Source: CAZKBP01 sp964551015 (GTDB lineage: Bacteria; Bacteroidota; Bacteroidia; Cytophagales; Microscillaceae). From it: 64,000 nt of DNA. The notes under the pieces are model-generated. The model saw only the letters and a list, made by a program, of their open reading frames with translations, was not told the DNA's origin and searched no databases. The DNA lies in assembly GCA_964551015.1 (NCBI GenBank), contig CAZKBP010000011.1:1-64000 (forward strand), given 5' to 3'. Below, piece by piece: positions 33,651 through 42,300 of the stretch (positions within the stretch are counted from its first letter, which is position 1; the number at the start of each line of letters is the position of its first letter). Both the position numbers and the translations under genes were made by a program.

Positions 33651-35588
33651 ATGAAACTAAGACTTATACTGTTTATCTTCCAAGCTTACGTACTGATAAA
33701 CACTTCCCAAGCACAAAATAGTTGGCAAAGAGCGCAACAGGTCAAACAAGCCACTATTCAAGTCCTACACGTGGATGCGCCTCCTTTTATTTATCAAAAG
33801 GGAGGTACGCCCCGAGGCATTGAGTGTGAGATTATGCAGGCATTTGCTCGATATATTAAAAAAGAACATCATATCGATATAAACTTGCAGTTTATTGAGA
33901 TGTCAGATTTTGGGCAAATGTACCAGCGAGTGAAAACGGGCAAATCGGGAGTGTTTGGTGCTTCTTCTTTTTCTATTACCGAAGAGCGTAAAGATGAGAT
34001 TCATTTTAGTCCGCCGTATATGTCTGATATTGAGGTGCTTATTTCGCATCGCAGTGTGCCCATCGCACGGGATCTGACTGAATTCAAAAATATTTTTGAC
34101 CAACGTCAGGCCATCACTTTACCCAATACGACTTTTGAACAGAATCTTTTTAACCTGAGAGAATATCTACCCAACCTCTCTATCCAGCAATTAGACTTAT
34201 ACAGTCAGATTTGCCCCACGGTGGCTGAAAATCCAAATACTTTCGCCTACGTGCAATTGGCTTCTTATTTTACGGCGCTCAAAAAAGGCTTAGCCATTGG
34301 TCGGCAACAATTATTCAAGGTAGTAAAGCCAGGAAGAGCCGTGGTATACCCTTTAAATAGCGACTGGCAGGAACCCTTGGAAGAGTTTTTCTTATCTCCT
34401 GAGTTTAAACCCTTTGTTAATCAAGTGATTCGTAAATACTTCGGGCAGGAAGTGAAAGAGCTTGTATGGAACGTGGCCGATACGAGTCGCTCTGATCGGA
34501 ACAAGGATATTCTGATGCTGACCAAGGAGAAAGAAATTCAAAAGCTCCAATTAGACCGCAAAGAATTAACGATTCAAAGGCAAAACTTCTACCGCAACTC
34601 ACTGATTATCGGGATTCTCATTATCAGCATCTTTACTTTTCTTCTTTTTAATCGCTATCAACTCAAACAGCGAAGCAACCGCTTACTCACCCAAAAGAAT
34701 GAGGAAATTCTCGAGCAAAGAAATCAACTTTACGCCAAAACCGAAGAGCTGAGGCAGCAACAAGAAGAAATTCTCTCCCAAAGAGATTTTATCGAGAAAA
34801 GAAACCGAGAGCTTGACCAGCGTAATAATCAGATTTACAATAGCATTAAGGCGGCACTGGTCATTCAACGAGCTATGCTACCTTACGACAGCCGAATGCA
34901 AGAAGGGCTCCACGAATTTTTCGTGGTTTATCACCCCAAAGACATTGTCTCCGGAGATTTTTACTGGCTACAGCAAATAGCAGATACAGTTCTGATCGCC
35001 GTGGCCGACTGTACGGGGCACGGTGTTCCCGGAGCGCTGATGGCCATGCTGGGGCAAGCACTTCTGGATAAGATTGTACTACAAGGCAAAGAAACTGACC
35101 CGTCTCGGATCTTACGTCGCTTGCACGAGGAAGTGCAATACGCACTCAAACAAGAAGAAAACAAAAATAACTACGGAATGGATATCGGTTTGGCTGCTAT
35201 TGAGCCAATTCAAGATGGCAGATTCAGGATCGTTTACGCGGGGGCTAAACGCTCTCTTTATTTTATTCCCAATTACGCTCCTGATCTGGCAGAGATTCCT
35301 GGTGATCGTAAATCTATCGGTGGCTGGCAAAATGAGATAGATGATTTTCATAATCAAGAAATTTTATTGGGGAAAAATAGCCTGATTTACCTTTCCTCAG
35401 ATGGGTATGTTGACCAAAACGATTTCAACCGTAAACGCTTTGGTGAAAAAAGGCTCAAAGCAATTTTAGAAGATACCGCATCCCTGAAGCTCCACGAACA
35501 AAAAAAAGCACTCGAGCAAGCACTCGCCCAACACAAACAAGGCACGACGCAGAGAGATGATATCTTGTTATTAGGATTCCGTCTTTAA
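33651..35588 (+). CDS. Periplasmic binding domain fused to SpoIIE/PP2C serine phosphatase
   Basis: Protein of 645 residues: signal peptide (1-22), a family-3 periplasmic solute-binding domain (about 30-285; VLHVDAPPFIYQKGG..RGIECEIM and ITEERKDEIHFSPPYM), one transmembrane helix (about 318-338), a coiled coil (340-405) and a SpoIIE-type PP2C phosphatase (about 410-645). Metal-site motifs are SGDFYW, ADCTGHGVPGALM, SSDGYVDQ and RDDILLLG. The binding domain suggests an amino-acid-like ligand sensed outside, with a phosphatase response inside, probably acting on an anti-sigma antagonist or STAS protein encoded elsewhere. No such partner gene lies beside it. The HtrA gene follows after 205 bases. 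Confidence 0.9.
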   Translation: MKLRLILFIFQAYVLINTSQAQNSWQRAQQVKQATIQVLHVDAPPFIYQKGGTPRGIECEIMQAFARYIKKEHHIDINLQFIEMSDFGQMYQRVKTGKSGVFGASSFSITEERKDEIHFSPPYMSDIEVLISHRSVPIARDLTEFKNIFDQRQAITLPNTTFEQNLFNLREYLPNLSIQQLDLYSQICPTVAENPNTFAYVQLASYFTALKKGLAIGRQQLFKVVKPGRAVVYPLNSDWQEPLEEFFLSPEFKPFVNQVIRKYFGQEVKELVWNVADTSRSDRNKDILMLTKEKEIQKLQLDRKELTIQRQNFYRNSLIIGILIISIFTFLLFNRYQLKQRSNRLLTQKNEEILEQRNQLYAKTEELRQQQEEILSQRDFIEKRNRELDQRNNQIYNSIKAALVIQRAMLPYDSRMQEGLHEFFVVYHPKDIVSGDFYWLQQIADTVLIAVADCTGHGVPGALMAMLGQALLDKIVLQGKETDPSRILRRLHEEVQYALKQEENKNNYGMDIGLAAIEPIQDGRFRIVYAGAKRSLYFIPNYAPDLAEIPGDRKSIGGWQNEIDDFHNQEILLGKNSLIYLSSDGYVDQNDFNRKRFGEKRLKAILEDTASLKLHEQKKALEQALAQHKQGTTQRDDILLLGFRL

Positions 35589-35685
35589 GAAAAGAACAAG
35601 CCCCGACACAGACCAAACTTGACCACACGAGGAGAAGATTATCTAATCCCTCACAAATCCAGTATATACGATAAAAATTATTTTT

Positions 35686-35693
35686 TAAATTTG
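35686..35693 (+). promoter_or_regulatory. Promoter-like -7 box TAAATTTG
   Basis: An exact TAnnTTTG match 100 bases before the HtrA-type gene. No TTG-type -33 element is seen at the usual distance, so this is only a candidate. Confidence 0.3.
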
Positions 35694-35793
35694 TAACCAA
35701 ATGATATCAAGTTCAGGTCAGATTCGTTTCTACCCGAGGATAGAATTAAGAAATCATACCATTTAACCTTTTTCAACTCATTAACCATCAGTC

Positions 35794-37242
35794 ATGAAAA
35801 ACAATCTCAAAACCGCACTGATTGCCCTTATTTTTGGAATGCTGGGAGCCTATATTTTTAATTCTCTTCAAGGAGTTGCCCTCTGGAATCCTTATCCTCC
35901 CGCTTCCTACCATCCCATTTCGGAAGCATCTGGGAAGGTGGTCAAGGAAAATCCTCAACGTTTTTTAGAGAATGAGGCCGATTTTGTAAAAGCCTCGGCA
36001 CTGAGTACTCCGAGTGTTGTATACATCAAAACGGTATCAGATTCTAAATACAATGAATTTAGCCTCTGGGATTTTTATTTTGGAGATGGCCCTCGTGGAC
36101 GGAAGGCGATTGGTTCAGGATCGGGCGTGATTTTTACCTCAGATGGCTACATCGTTACCAATTACCACGTGATAGAAGACGCGGAGAAAATCGAGGTGAT
36201 TCATCAGAAAAAAACCTACGAGGCTTCTATTATTGGTACTGACCCCTCGGCCGATTTAGCTATTGTAAAAATTGACGCGAAAAACTTACCCGCTATCAAA
36301 AAAGGAAGCTCCAAAAGGCTGGCAGTTGGGGAATGGGTCATCGCCGTGGGAAATCCTTTTAACCTCGAATCTACCGTTACCGCCGGAATCGTGAGCGCAA
36401 AGGGAAGAGATATTGACCTCTTGGGAGGGCAATTTCCTTTGGAGTCATTTATTCAAACCGATGCCGCCATCAATCCTGGCAACAGCGGGGGAGCCTTGGT
36501 CAATATGGAGGGTGAATTGGTAGGGATCAATACCGCCATCATTTCTCGCACTGGCTCTTACACGGGCTATGGCTTTGCGGTGCCGGTGGATATTGTGGCT
36601 AAAATTTTCAATGATATCCTACAATACGGTGAAGTACAAAAATCTTTCACAGGCCTAGAAGTAAGCGATATCAACACCGAAATTGCCCGGCAATACGATT
36701 TACAACTTGATAATTTTGAAGGAGCCTTGATCACGAATGTACAAAACGGTAGTGCCGCCAGTGAGCAGGGACTTAGAAAAGGAGATGTGATTGTCAAAAT
36801 AAATAATGACCCAGTAACTACCAAAAGCAGTTTAGAAGAACTCCTTAGCTACTATCGTCCTGGAGATCAAATTAATCTGACCTATCGCCGGGGCAAGCAA
36901 TTAAAAGAAGTACAGATCACGCTCACAAACCGAGAAGGAACCACAGATATTTTAGAAAATGAAGTTTTTTCTGCCGAAAAACTGGGCGTAGATTTAGAAC
37001 CCATTTCCAAAATAGAAAAAGATAAACTAGGCATCGACCACGGGGTGAGGGTCGTCAAGGTCAAGAGAGGCTTCTTTAGTCGCCTGCCCATCGAGGAGGG
37101 CTTTATCATCACCTCCATCAATCGCCAAAAAATTACCCGCCCCGAACAGGTAGAAGAAATATTGGCGAATATTGGGGGTAAAGTATACATAGAAGGAATC
37201 AATAAAAACGGCGTGAGAGGATATTATTCGCTTTATTTTTAA
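35794..37242 (+). CDS. HtrA/DegP-like serine protease with PDZ domains
   Basis: Protein of 482 residues with an N-terminal signal or anchor (about 7-27). The trypsin-like domain has the triad His125 (TNYHV), Asp154 (SADLAIV) and Ser231 (GNSGG). One clear PDZ domain (about 290-375, with GLRKGDVIVKINN) and a second, more divergent one (about 395-480, IEEGFIITSINRQKI) follow. The family removes misfolded proteins in the periplasm. The length is typical for Bacteroidota Do-like proteases. It stands alone, and the SpoIIE-type gene upstream ends 205 bases away. Confidence 0.93.
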   Translation: MKNNLKTALIALIFGMLGAYIFNSLQGVALWNPYPPASYHPISEASGKVVKENPQRFLENEADFVKASALSTPSVVYIKTVSDSKYNEFSLWDFYFGDGPRGRKAIGSGSGVIFTSDGYIVTNYHVIEDAEKIEVIHQKKTYEASIIGTDPSADLAIVKIDAKNLPAIKKGSSKRLAVGEWVIAVGNPFNLESTVTAGIVSAKGRDIDLLGGQFPLESFIQTDAAINPGNSGGALVNMEGELVGINTAIISRTGSYTGYGFAVPVDIVAKIFNDILQYGEVQKSFTGLEVSDINTEIARQYDLQLDNFEGALITNVQNGSAASEQGLRKGDVIVKINNDPVTTKSSLEELLSYYRPGDQINLTYRRGKQLKEVQITLTNREGTTDILENEVFSAEKLGVDLEPISKIEKDKLGIDHGVRVVKVKRGFFSRLPIEEGFIITSINRQKITRPEQVEEILANIGGKVYIEGINKNGVRGYYSLYF

Positions 37243-37332
37243 TTTTAAAAAATAAAAGCGTTACTAAGGAACATTATTTGTGCTTTCCGTATGAAATAAT
37301 AAACAAATTGTTCCATTCAAATCTAATCTAAC

Positions 37333-37788
37333 ATGCTATTTGGAATTCTAGGTTTCGGACTTATGGTTTTCTTGATTGCTTCTTTATGGAAAGTATTCGA
37401 GAAAGCAGGCCACCCGGGTTGGGCTTGTCTTGTGCCCTTTTACAACATCTACATTTTGCTCAAAATTGCCAATAAGCCCGGCTGGTGGATGTTGTTGTTC
37501 TTTATTCCCTTGGTCAACTTCATCGTTTCTATCGTAATATCCATAGACGTGGCAAAAGCTTTTGGCAAAGACACTGGATTCGGGATCGGTTTGGCTCTCT
37601 TGGGATTTATCTTTTACCCGATTCTTGCCTTTGGAGATGCAGAGTATCAAGGCTTAACGCCTGGTATGGCTACAGGTCAAGTGATGAATGTAGCCGATGA
37701 AATTGATAAGCTAGATCAATTGTTCAAGCAAGGAGTGATTACTTTTGAAGAATTCGAGCAGCGCAAAGCCAGATTGATGCAGCAATAA
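37333..37788 (+). CDS. DUF5684-like membrane protein with C-terminal SHOCT motif
   Basis: Protein of 151 residues with about three to four membrane helices (2-20, 34-50, 52-75, 85-105), containing GWACLVPFYNIYILLKIANKPGWW, a pattern of the DUF5684 family (abbreviated here by its first part GWACLVPFYNIY). Residues about 120-151 are a SHOCT motif: EIDKLDQLFKQGVITFEE and RKARL. SHOCT tails are short oligomerisation or recruitment modules. An almost identical tail ends the TM2 protein encoded at 38296-38664. The function is unknown. Confidence 0.75.
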   Translation: MLFGILGFGLMVFLIASLWKVFEKAGHPGWACLVPFYNIYILLKIANKPGWWMLLFFIPLVNFIVSIVISIDVAKAFGKDTGFGIGLALLGFIFYPILAFGDAEYQGLTPGMATGQVMNVADEIDKLDQLFKQGVITFEEFEQRKARLMQQ

Positions 37789-37850
37789 GGTTCTTCCAGA
37801 AAAATCATCTGCAAAGCGATTAGCTCTGCCCTCACACGGAATAAAATCTA

Positions 37851-37894
37851 TATATTTGCTGAACTAAGCTCGATTCTCGGAAAAGGATCGAGCT
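37851..37894 (+). promoter_or_regulatory. Promoter-like box followed by a hairpin before the 37921 gene
   Basis: TATATTTG (37851-37858) fits TAnnTTTG. Nine bases on, AGCTCGAT (37867-37874) and ATCGAGCT (37887-37894) form a perfect 8-base stem, followed by AATTTTT. The hairpin could terminate the 37333 transcript or form the 5' end of the 37921 transcript; the weak T-run leaves both open. Confidence 0.4.
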
Positions 37895-37920
37895 AATTTT
37901 TACACGAATAATTTAAAAAT

Positions 37921-38295
37921 ATGGATAGTAAAGTAATTGCATACATACTCTTGGGAGCAGGGGCATTGAGCCTTCTTGGTTTTATTAGTGGAGGTGGTTT
38001 CGCGGAATTGGTCATTGGAGGAGGGGCGAGTTTCTTGGGTTGGCGGATTTACCGCCGTTCGCAGAAAAGCCTGCCCAACCAGCCCAAAACGCAGCAGTTT
38101 GAGCTAAATGACGAAATGATTACGCGCTTAGCGCGTCGTTTGGGAGGGAAATTATCTGCTCAAGACCTAGCAAGCCAAACCAGCCTCGGCCTAGAGGAAG
38201 CTAAGCAGAGGCTAGAAAAAATGCATTCGCAAGGACTTTGTGAAATTGATTTGGATGACATCCGAGAAGACGGAAGAATATTTTACCGCTTCTGA
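37921..38295 (+). CDS. Membrane-associated protein with winged-helix-like domain
   Basis: Protein of 124 residues. Two short hydrophobic segments (about 5-22 and 26-42, Gly-rich) are followed by a cytoplasmic part with a winged-helix-like pattern (about 62-124): LARRLGGKLSAQDLASQTSL, then LEEAKQRLEKMHSQGLCEID and a GRIFYRF wing end. Such domains usually bind DNA or act as interaction modules. The gene abuts the TM2-domain gene convergently: its TGA ends at 38295 and the other TAA occupies 38298-38296. No family name is certain. Confidence 0.65.
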   Translation: MDSKVIAYILLGAGALSLLGFISGGGFAELVIGGGASFLGWRIYRRSQKSLPNQPKTQQFELNDEMITRLARRLGGKLSAQDLASQTSLGLEEAKQRLEKMHSQGLCEIDLDDIREDGRIFYRF

Positions 38296-38664
38296 TTAAT
38301 TGCCCAAAAGGCGCGCTTTTCTTTTCTCAAACTCTTCAAAGGTAATCACACCACGCTTGAAAAGTAAATCTAATTTGTGAATCTCGTCCGCTACATTTAC
38401 ACTGGAAGCAATTCCTAGTTGGTCGTAGTAAGTATCTGGGTTGTATTTGCGGTCAAATTTTTCCTGAGGCATAATCAGAAAACCCACGAAATCTACAATA
38501 CAAGCAGGGGCTGTAATGAGCATACCTACAACGGAGATGGTACCCAGTAAGTAAGCAACGCCCAAGCCAGTTTGTCCAAGATAAAAGCGGTGTATACCAA
38601 ATGATCCTAAAAACCAAGCAAGTAATGCAGTAACTAATTTATCCTTTTTTGATTTCTTCGCCAT
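38296..38664 (-). CDS. TM2-domain membrane protein with SHOCT-like tail
   Basis: Protein of 122 residues with a TM2 domain (about 8-70: ALLAWFLGSFGIHRFYLGQT is the family hallmark, with two membrane helices). The C-terminal 32 residues are a SHOCT motif (VADEIHKLDLLFKRGVITFE..). That tail is near-identical to the end of the DUF5684-like protein at 37333-37788, so two unrelated membrane domains carry the same module less than 1 kb apart. The role is probably assembly or recruitment at the inner membrane. It has no enzymatic motif. Confidence 0.8.
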   Translation of the reverse strand: MAKKSKKDKLVTALLAWFLGSFGIHRFYLGQTGLGVAYLLGTISVVGMLITAPACIVDFVGFLIMPQEKFDRKYNPDTYYDQLGIASSVNVADEIHKLDLLFKRGVITFEEFEKRKARLLGN

Positions 38665-38841
38665 ATTTTAGTTGTAAGGTGATAGGTTCTATAGAATATA
38701 CGTGAAGCTTGGGCGGATAGTTCAGACTAGATAGCGATTCGTGCTTATCCTTCAACTTTTGCTAAATTGCTGATCTTTCACCATCGAGCAAATACTGTTT
38801 ACCCAAAACCTGTGCGATTAGATACTGAAAGTTGATTCCTC

Positions 38842-40578
38842 CTAAGTTTGTCCTTCCAAGCTTTTCTCGAGTTCTGCTTTTTTGACGCGGAGCAATTGAA
38901 TTTCCACTTCTAATTCTTTGATGCGTTCTTCCTGGGCATCGGTCTTGATTTCTGTTCGTTTGATTTGGCTTTCTAGAGTGGCGTTTTTGAATTTTTCCTG
39001 CTCGAGGTTATGCTCCAAATCTATCTTCTGTTCCTCGATCACGTGGTACTTACGCTGGGCTTCTTCTTGTGTGGCCACGAGTTCTTCCAGATTTTGCCGC
39101 ATTTCTTCTTCTTGGGCTTTCATCTGTTCACTCAATTGGATAGATTCTCGGAGTAATTTTTGGGTTTGGCGACTGGTCTTGACCGAAGCAAAGGTAGAGG
39201 CGATACTCTCACCGAGTTTTTCTACAAATTCGATCTTGTAAGGCTCAAATACACTAAAAGAGGCTAGCTCCACTACTCCGTAGATTTCATCATTGAGTTT
39301 GAGAGGAACCAGTAATAAGCTTCTAGGATTCGCCTCGCCTAAGCCCGAAGTGATATGCACGTAGTTATCAGGTACTTCGGTCATGTAGACGGTGTTGCCT
39401 TCTTGGTAAACTTCTCCTACCAGACCTTCTCCTTTGGCTATACTTTTTTCTAAATATTTACGCTTTTGGTAGGCATAAGCAGCCACGAGTTCCAAGTGAG
39501 ATTCTTCGTCTTTTTCGTCTTCCACGATAAACAATCCTCCTTGGTTAGCTTCTACGTAACTGACCAGATCAGAAATGATGATATAAGTAAAATCATCTGA
39601 ATCACTTTGCGTACGAAAAATATCTGCGAATTTAGCCAATCCTTCTGAAACCCAGTTCCGCTGGCGGTCAGCTTCGTTCACTTCACGCATTTTATCGCGC
39701 ATCTCGAGGAGGGCAGCTCCAAGACGGTCGTGCTGCGCATCGGTTTCGGTAGGTCTTTGGTACTCGGTATCTAGCTTTCCTTCTCCAATATCGATAATAA
39801 AGTCCGTGGCGTTTTTCAAGTTTTGGAAAAGTGTATTGATAGAGTTAGCCACTTTGCCTAGCTCGTCGCTTCGTTTGTAATCAATTTTTCGGTCAAAATT
39901 TCCCTCACTAATAATGGCGTCAATTTCATTGAGCTTAGAAATCGGGCGACTCACATAGTAGCGGATATAAATAAAAGTCAAGACGAGCGCAACCATATTA
40001 ATCGCAAACACACCGAAGAAAGTCCAGTCGCGGTTATTCTGCTGGCCATCAAAATACTCCAGATAAGCTTTTACGAGTTTATTATTCCGCTCGAGCATTT
40101 TATCTTGATTGGCCATCAGAAAGTTATAGGCTTCTTCTACTCTGGGATTGAGGGTGCTATCGGGCAACAATATTTCATTTCTAGCCACGACCAAGCCTTG
40201 CTCTTGATATTCTTTCCAGAGATTTTCTACGGGGTTAAAGTAGCCATTGACGAGGCTAGCAGGAATGGGAGCGATCTCAGTATCGTGTTCGGTAGATTTA
40301 CCCCCTTCTTTGAGAATACGAAGGTGAATTTGAAATTTATCAATCGCCTCCAACAAATCTTGACGGTATTTTTCTTGCCCATCATAGATCAGTCGGCCAA
40401 AAAGCGGAATTTGTTGTGAATAAGTACCATTGCTCTCTACCAAATCTACGGTTTTCTCGATTTCTGAGAGGTTTTGGTCAAATTGCCTTACCACGATAAA
40501 ATTTCCTGTGATGAGTGCACCAATCACTACCAATTGAATGAATACACTAAACTCAATGTTGAATTTGATTCCAAACAT
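38842..40578 (-). CDS. Membrane sensor with HAMP, GAF and long coiled coil, no visible output domain
   Basis: Protein of 578 residues. Transmembrane helices at about 10-28 and 184-208 enclose a periplasmic helical sensor of about 155 residues. A HAMP domain (about 209-265, GNFDRKIDYKRSDELGKVA), a GAF domain (about 305-455) and a long coiled coil (about 460-578, rich in Glu and Gln) follow. There is no kinase, cyclase or methyl-accepting region. Similar Bacteroidota proteins are thought to pass signals by coiled-coil contact, so a partner kinase or phosphatase is expected but not encoded next to it. Confidence 0.85.
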   Translation of the reverse strand: MFGIKFNIEFSVFIQLVVIGALITGNFIVVRQFDQNLSEIEKTVDLVESNGTYSQQIPLFGRLIYDGQEKYRQDLLEAIDKFQIHLRILKEGGKSTEHDTEIAPIPASLVNGYFNPVENLWKEYQEQGLVVARNEILLPDSTLNPRVEEAYNFLMANQDKMLERNNKLVKAYLEYFDGQQNNRDWTFFGVFAINMVALVLTFIYIRYYVSRPISKLNEIDAIISEGNFDRKIDYKRSDELGKVANSINTLFQNLKNATDFIIDIGEGKLDTEYQRPTETDAQHDRLGAALLEMRDKMREVNEADRQRNWVSEGLAKFADIFRTQSDSDDFTYIIISDLVSYVEANQGGLFIVEDEKDEESHLELVAAYAYQKRKYLEKSIAKGEGLVGEVYQEGNTVYMTEVPDNYVHITSGLGEANPRSLLLVPLKLNDEIYGVVELASFSVFEPYKIEFVEKLGESIASTFASVKTSRQTQKLLRESIQLSEQMKAQEEEMRQNLEELVATQEEAQRKYHVIEEQKIDLEHNLEQEKFKNATLESQIKRTEIKTDAQEERIKELEVEIQLLRVKKAELEKSLEGQT

Positions 40579-40877
40579 ACGCGGATGATTCTTGTCTCAG
40601 AGATTTAGGCTCTGAAATACTTATAGTTTGCTGTGCCAGTGAGTACTTATCTAAGATGAATGGATGCGTGATTTTACGCTTATATCCTAAATTTAAGTAA
40701 GCCCTCCACCAGTCAACATAATTTTAATTAAATTTACCTAATTAAATGAATATCTGGGATAAAAAGAGGAATAAATGTCCTGCCTCTTGCTAAAATTAGA
40801 TACCTAAGGGCATAATTCAAAAATTTTTTGAACAAAAGCCAAGCCAACAATTCCATAAAGGGCTGGCTGCTAAATTT

Positions 40878-42242
40878 ATGATGAACTTAAATGAACTGAC
40901 CGCCATTTCTCCGCTGGACGGTCGCTATCGTAGTAAAGTAAACTCTCTGGCTCCTTATTTTTCTGAATACGGCTGGATTCATTATCGCCTGAGAATCGAG
41001 ATAGAATATCTGATAGAATTGGCCGGACTATCTCTACCCGCGCTGGAAGGTCTTGGTGCCGCAAATTACCCCAAGCTGCGCGCGATTTATGAGCAATTTG
41101 AAGAAAAAGATGCCCAGCGTATTAAAGAAATTGAATCTAAAACCAATCATGATGTCAAAGCGGTAGAGTATTATATCAAAGCGCAATTGCCATCTCTGGG
41201 TTTGGAAGCCTATCAGGAGTTTATCCACTTTGGGCTTACTTCTCAGGATATAAATAATACAGCCATTCCTCTCCTCTGGAAAGACTTTCTGAATAATCTT
41301 TATTTACCTCAAATCCGACAAATTTTAGACAACATCCGCCAAATCGCAAGACTTTGGTGGGAAGTGCCCATGCTGGCACGTACCCACGGACAGCCGGCTT
41401 CACCTACGAGATTGGGCAAAGAACTGATGGTGTTTGTGGAACGTGTAGAGGTACAATTAATTTTACTGGAAAATCTGCCGATCTCTGCCAAGTTCGGGGG
41501 AGCCACTGGCAACCTCAATGCACATTATGTAGCTTATCCTGAGATCAATTGGCTGGCTTTTGCCGATCAATTTGTAGCCAGATTAGGCTTAAAGAGACAG
41601 CAATATACGACTCAAGTTGAGTCCTATGATGGTTTGGGAGCGCATTTGGACAATATAAAACGGATTAATACAATTTTAATCGATTTATGCCGAGATATAT
41701 GGCATTACATTTCCATCAATTATTTCAAACAGAAGATCAATCAGGACGAAGTAGGTTCCTCGGCCATGCCCCACAAGGTTAATCCTATTGATTTTGAAAA
41801 TGCCGAAGGAAATCTGGGTATAGCCAATGCTTTGCTCGAGCATCTTTCCCAAAAATTACCCATTTCTCGTTTACAAAGAGATTTGACCGATTCTACCGTG
41901 CTCAGAAACTTAGGCGTGCCCGTAGCTCATACGCATTTGGCTCTGAGTTCACTGCGGAAAGGCTTAGGCAAACTAGAACTCAACCCTGCTGCTTTGGAAA
42001 AAGACCTAGAAGCCAACTGGGCGGTGGTGGCCGAAGCCATTCAGACCATTTTGCGGCGAGAAGCCTATCCCGAACCTTACGAAGCTCTCAACGCCCTCAC
42101 CCGCGGCAATCAAGAGATCAACCAAAAGGTTCTACACGACTTTGTAGAACAATTGGACATTGCAGAGGCGATCAAGAAAGAATTAAAAGCAATTACTCCT
42201 TTTAATTATTTGGGCAAAACGCCACCGTTGCCGAGAGGATAA
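40878..42242 (+). CDS. purB: Adenylosuccinate lyase
   Basis: Protein of 454 residues. It performs two steps of purine synthesis: splitting SAICAR to AICAR and adenylosuccinate to AMP, both releasing fumarate. The N-terminal NELTAISPLDGRYRSK, the catalytic His region ARTHGQPASPT and the superfamily signature GSSAMPHKVNPIDFENAEGN (about 294-313) are intact, and the length is of the long E. coli-like type. Two ATG codons in a row (40878 and 40881) are possible starts. It is followed at 59 bases by the TPR-like gene, so an operon is possible but unproven. Confidence 0.96.
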   Translation: MMNLNELTAISPLDGRYRSKVNSLAPYFSEYGWIHYRLRIEIEYLIELAGLSLPALEGLGAANYPKLRAIYEQFEEKDAQRIKEIESKTNHDVKAVEYYIKAQLPSLGLEAYQEFIHFGLTSQDINNTAIPLLWKDFLNNLYLPQIRQILDNIRQIARLWWEVPMLARTHGQPASPTRLGKELMVFVERVEVQLILLENLPISAKFGGATGNLNAHYVAYPEINWLAFADQFVARLGLKRQQYTTQVESYDGLGAHLDNIKRINTILIDLCRDIWHYISINYFKQKINQDEVGSSAMPHKVNPIDFENAEGNLGIANALLEHLSQKLPISRLQRDLTDSTVLRNLGVPVAHTHLALSSLRKGLGKLELNPAALEKDLEANWAVVAEAIQTILRREAYPEPYEALNALTRGNQEINQKVLHDFVEQLDIAEAIKKELKAITPFNYLGKTPPLPRG

Positions 42243-42300
42243 GTCGGCGAGTTTTTTGCAGGAATATACGCACGAACCCTAGCCAATCAATTTGTTTGCT

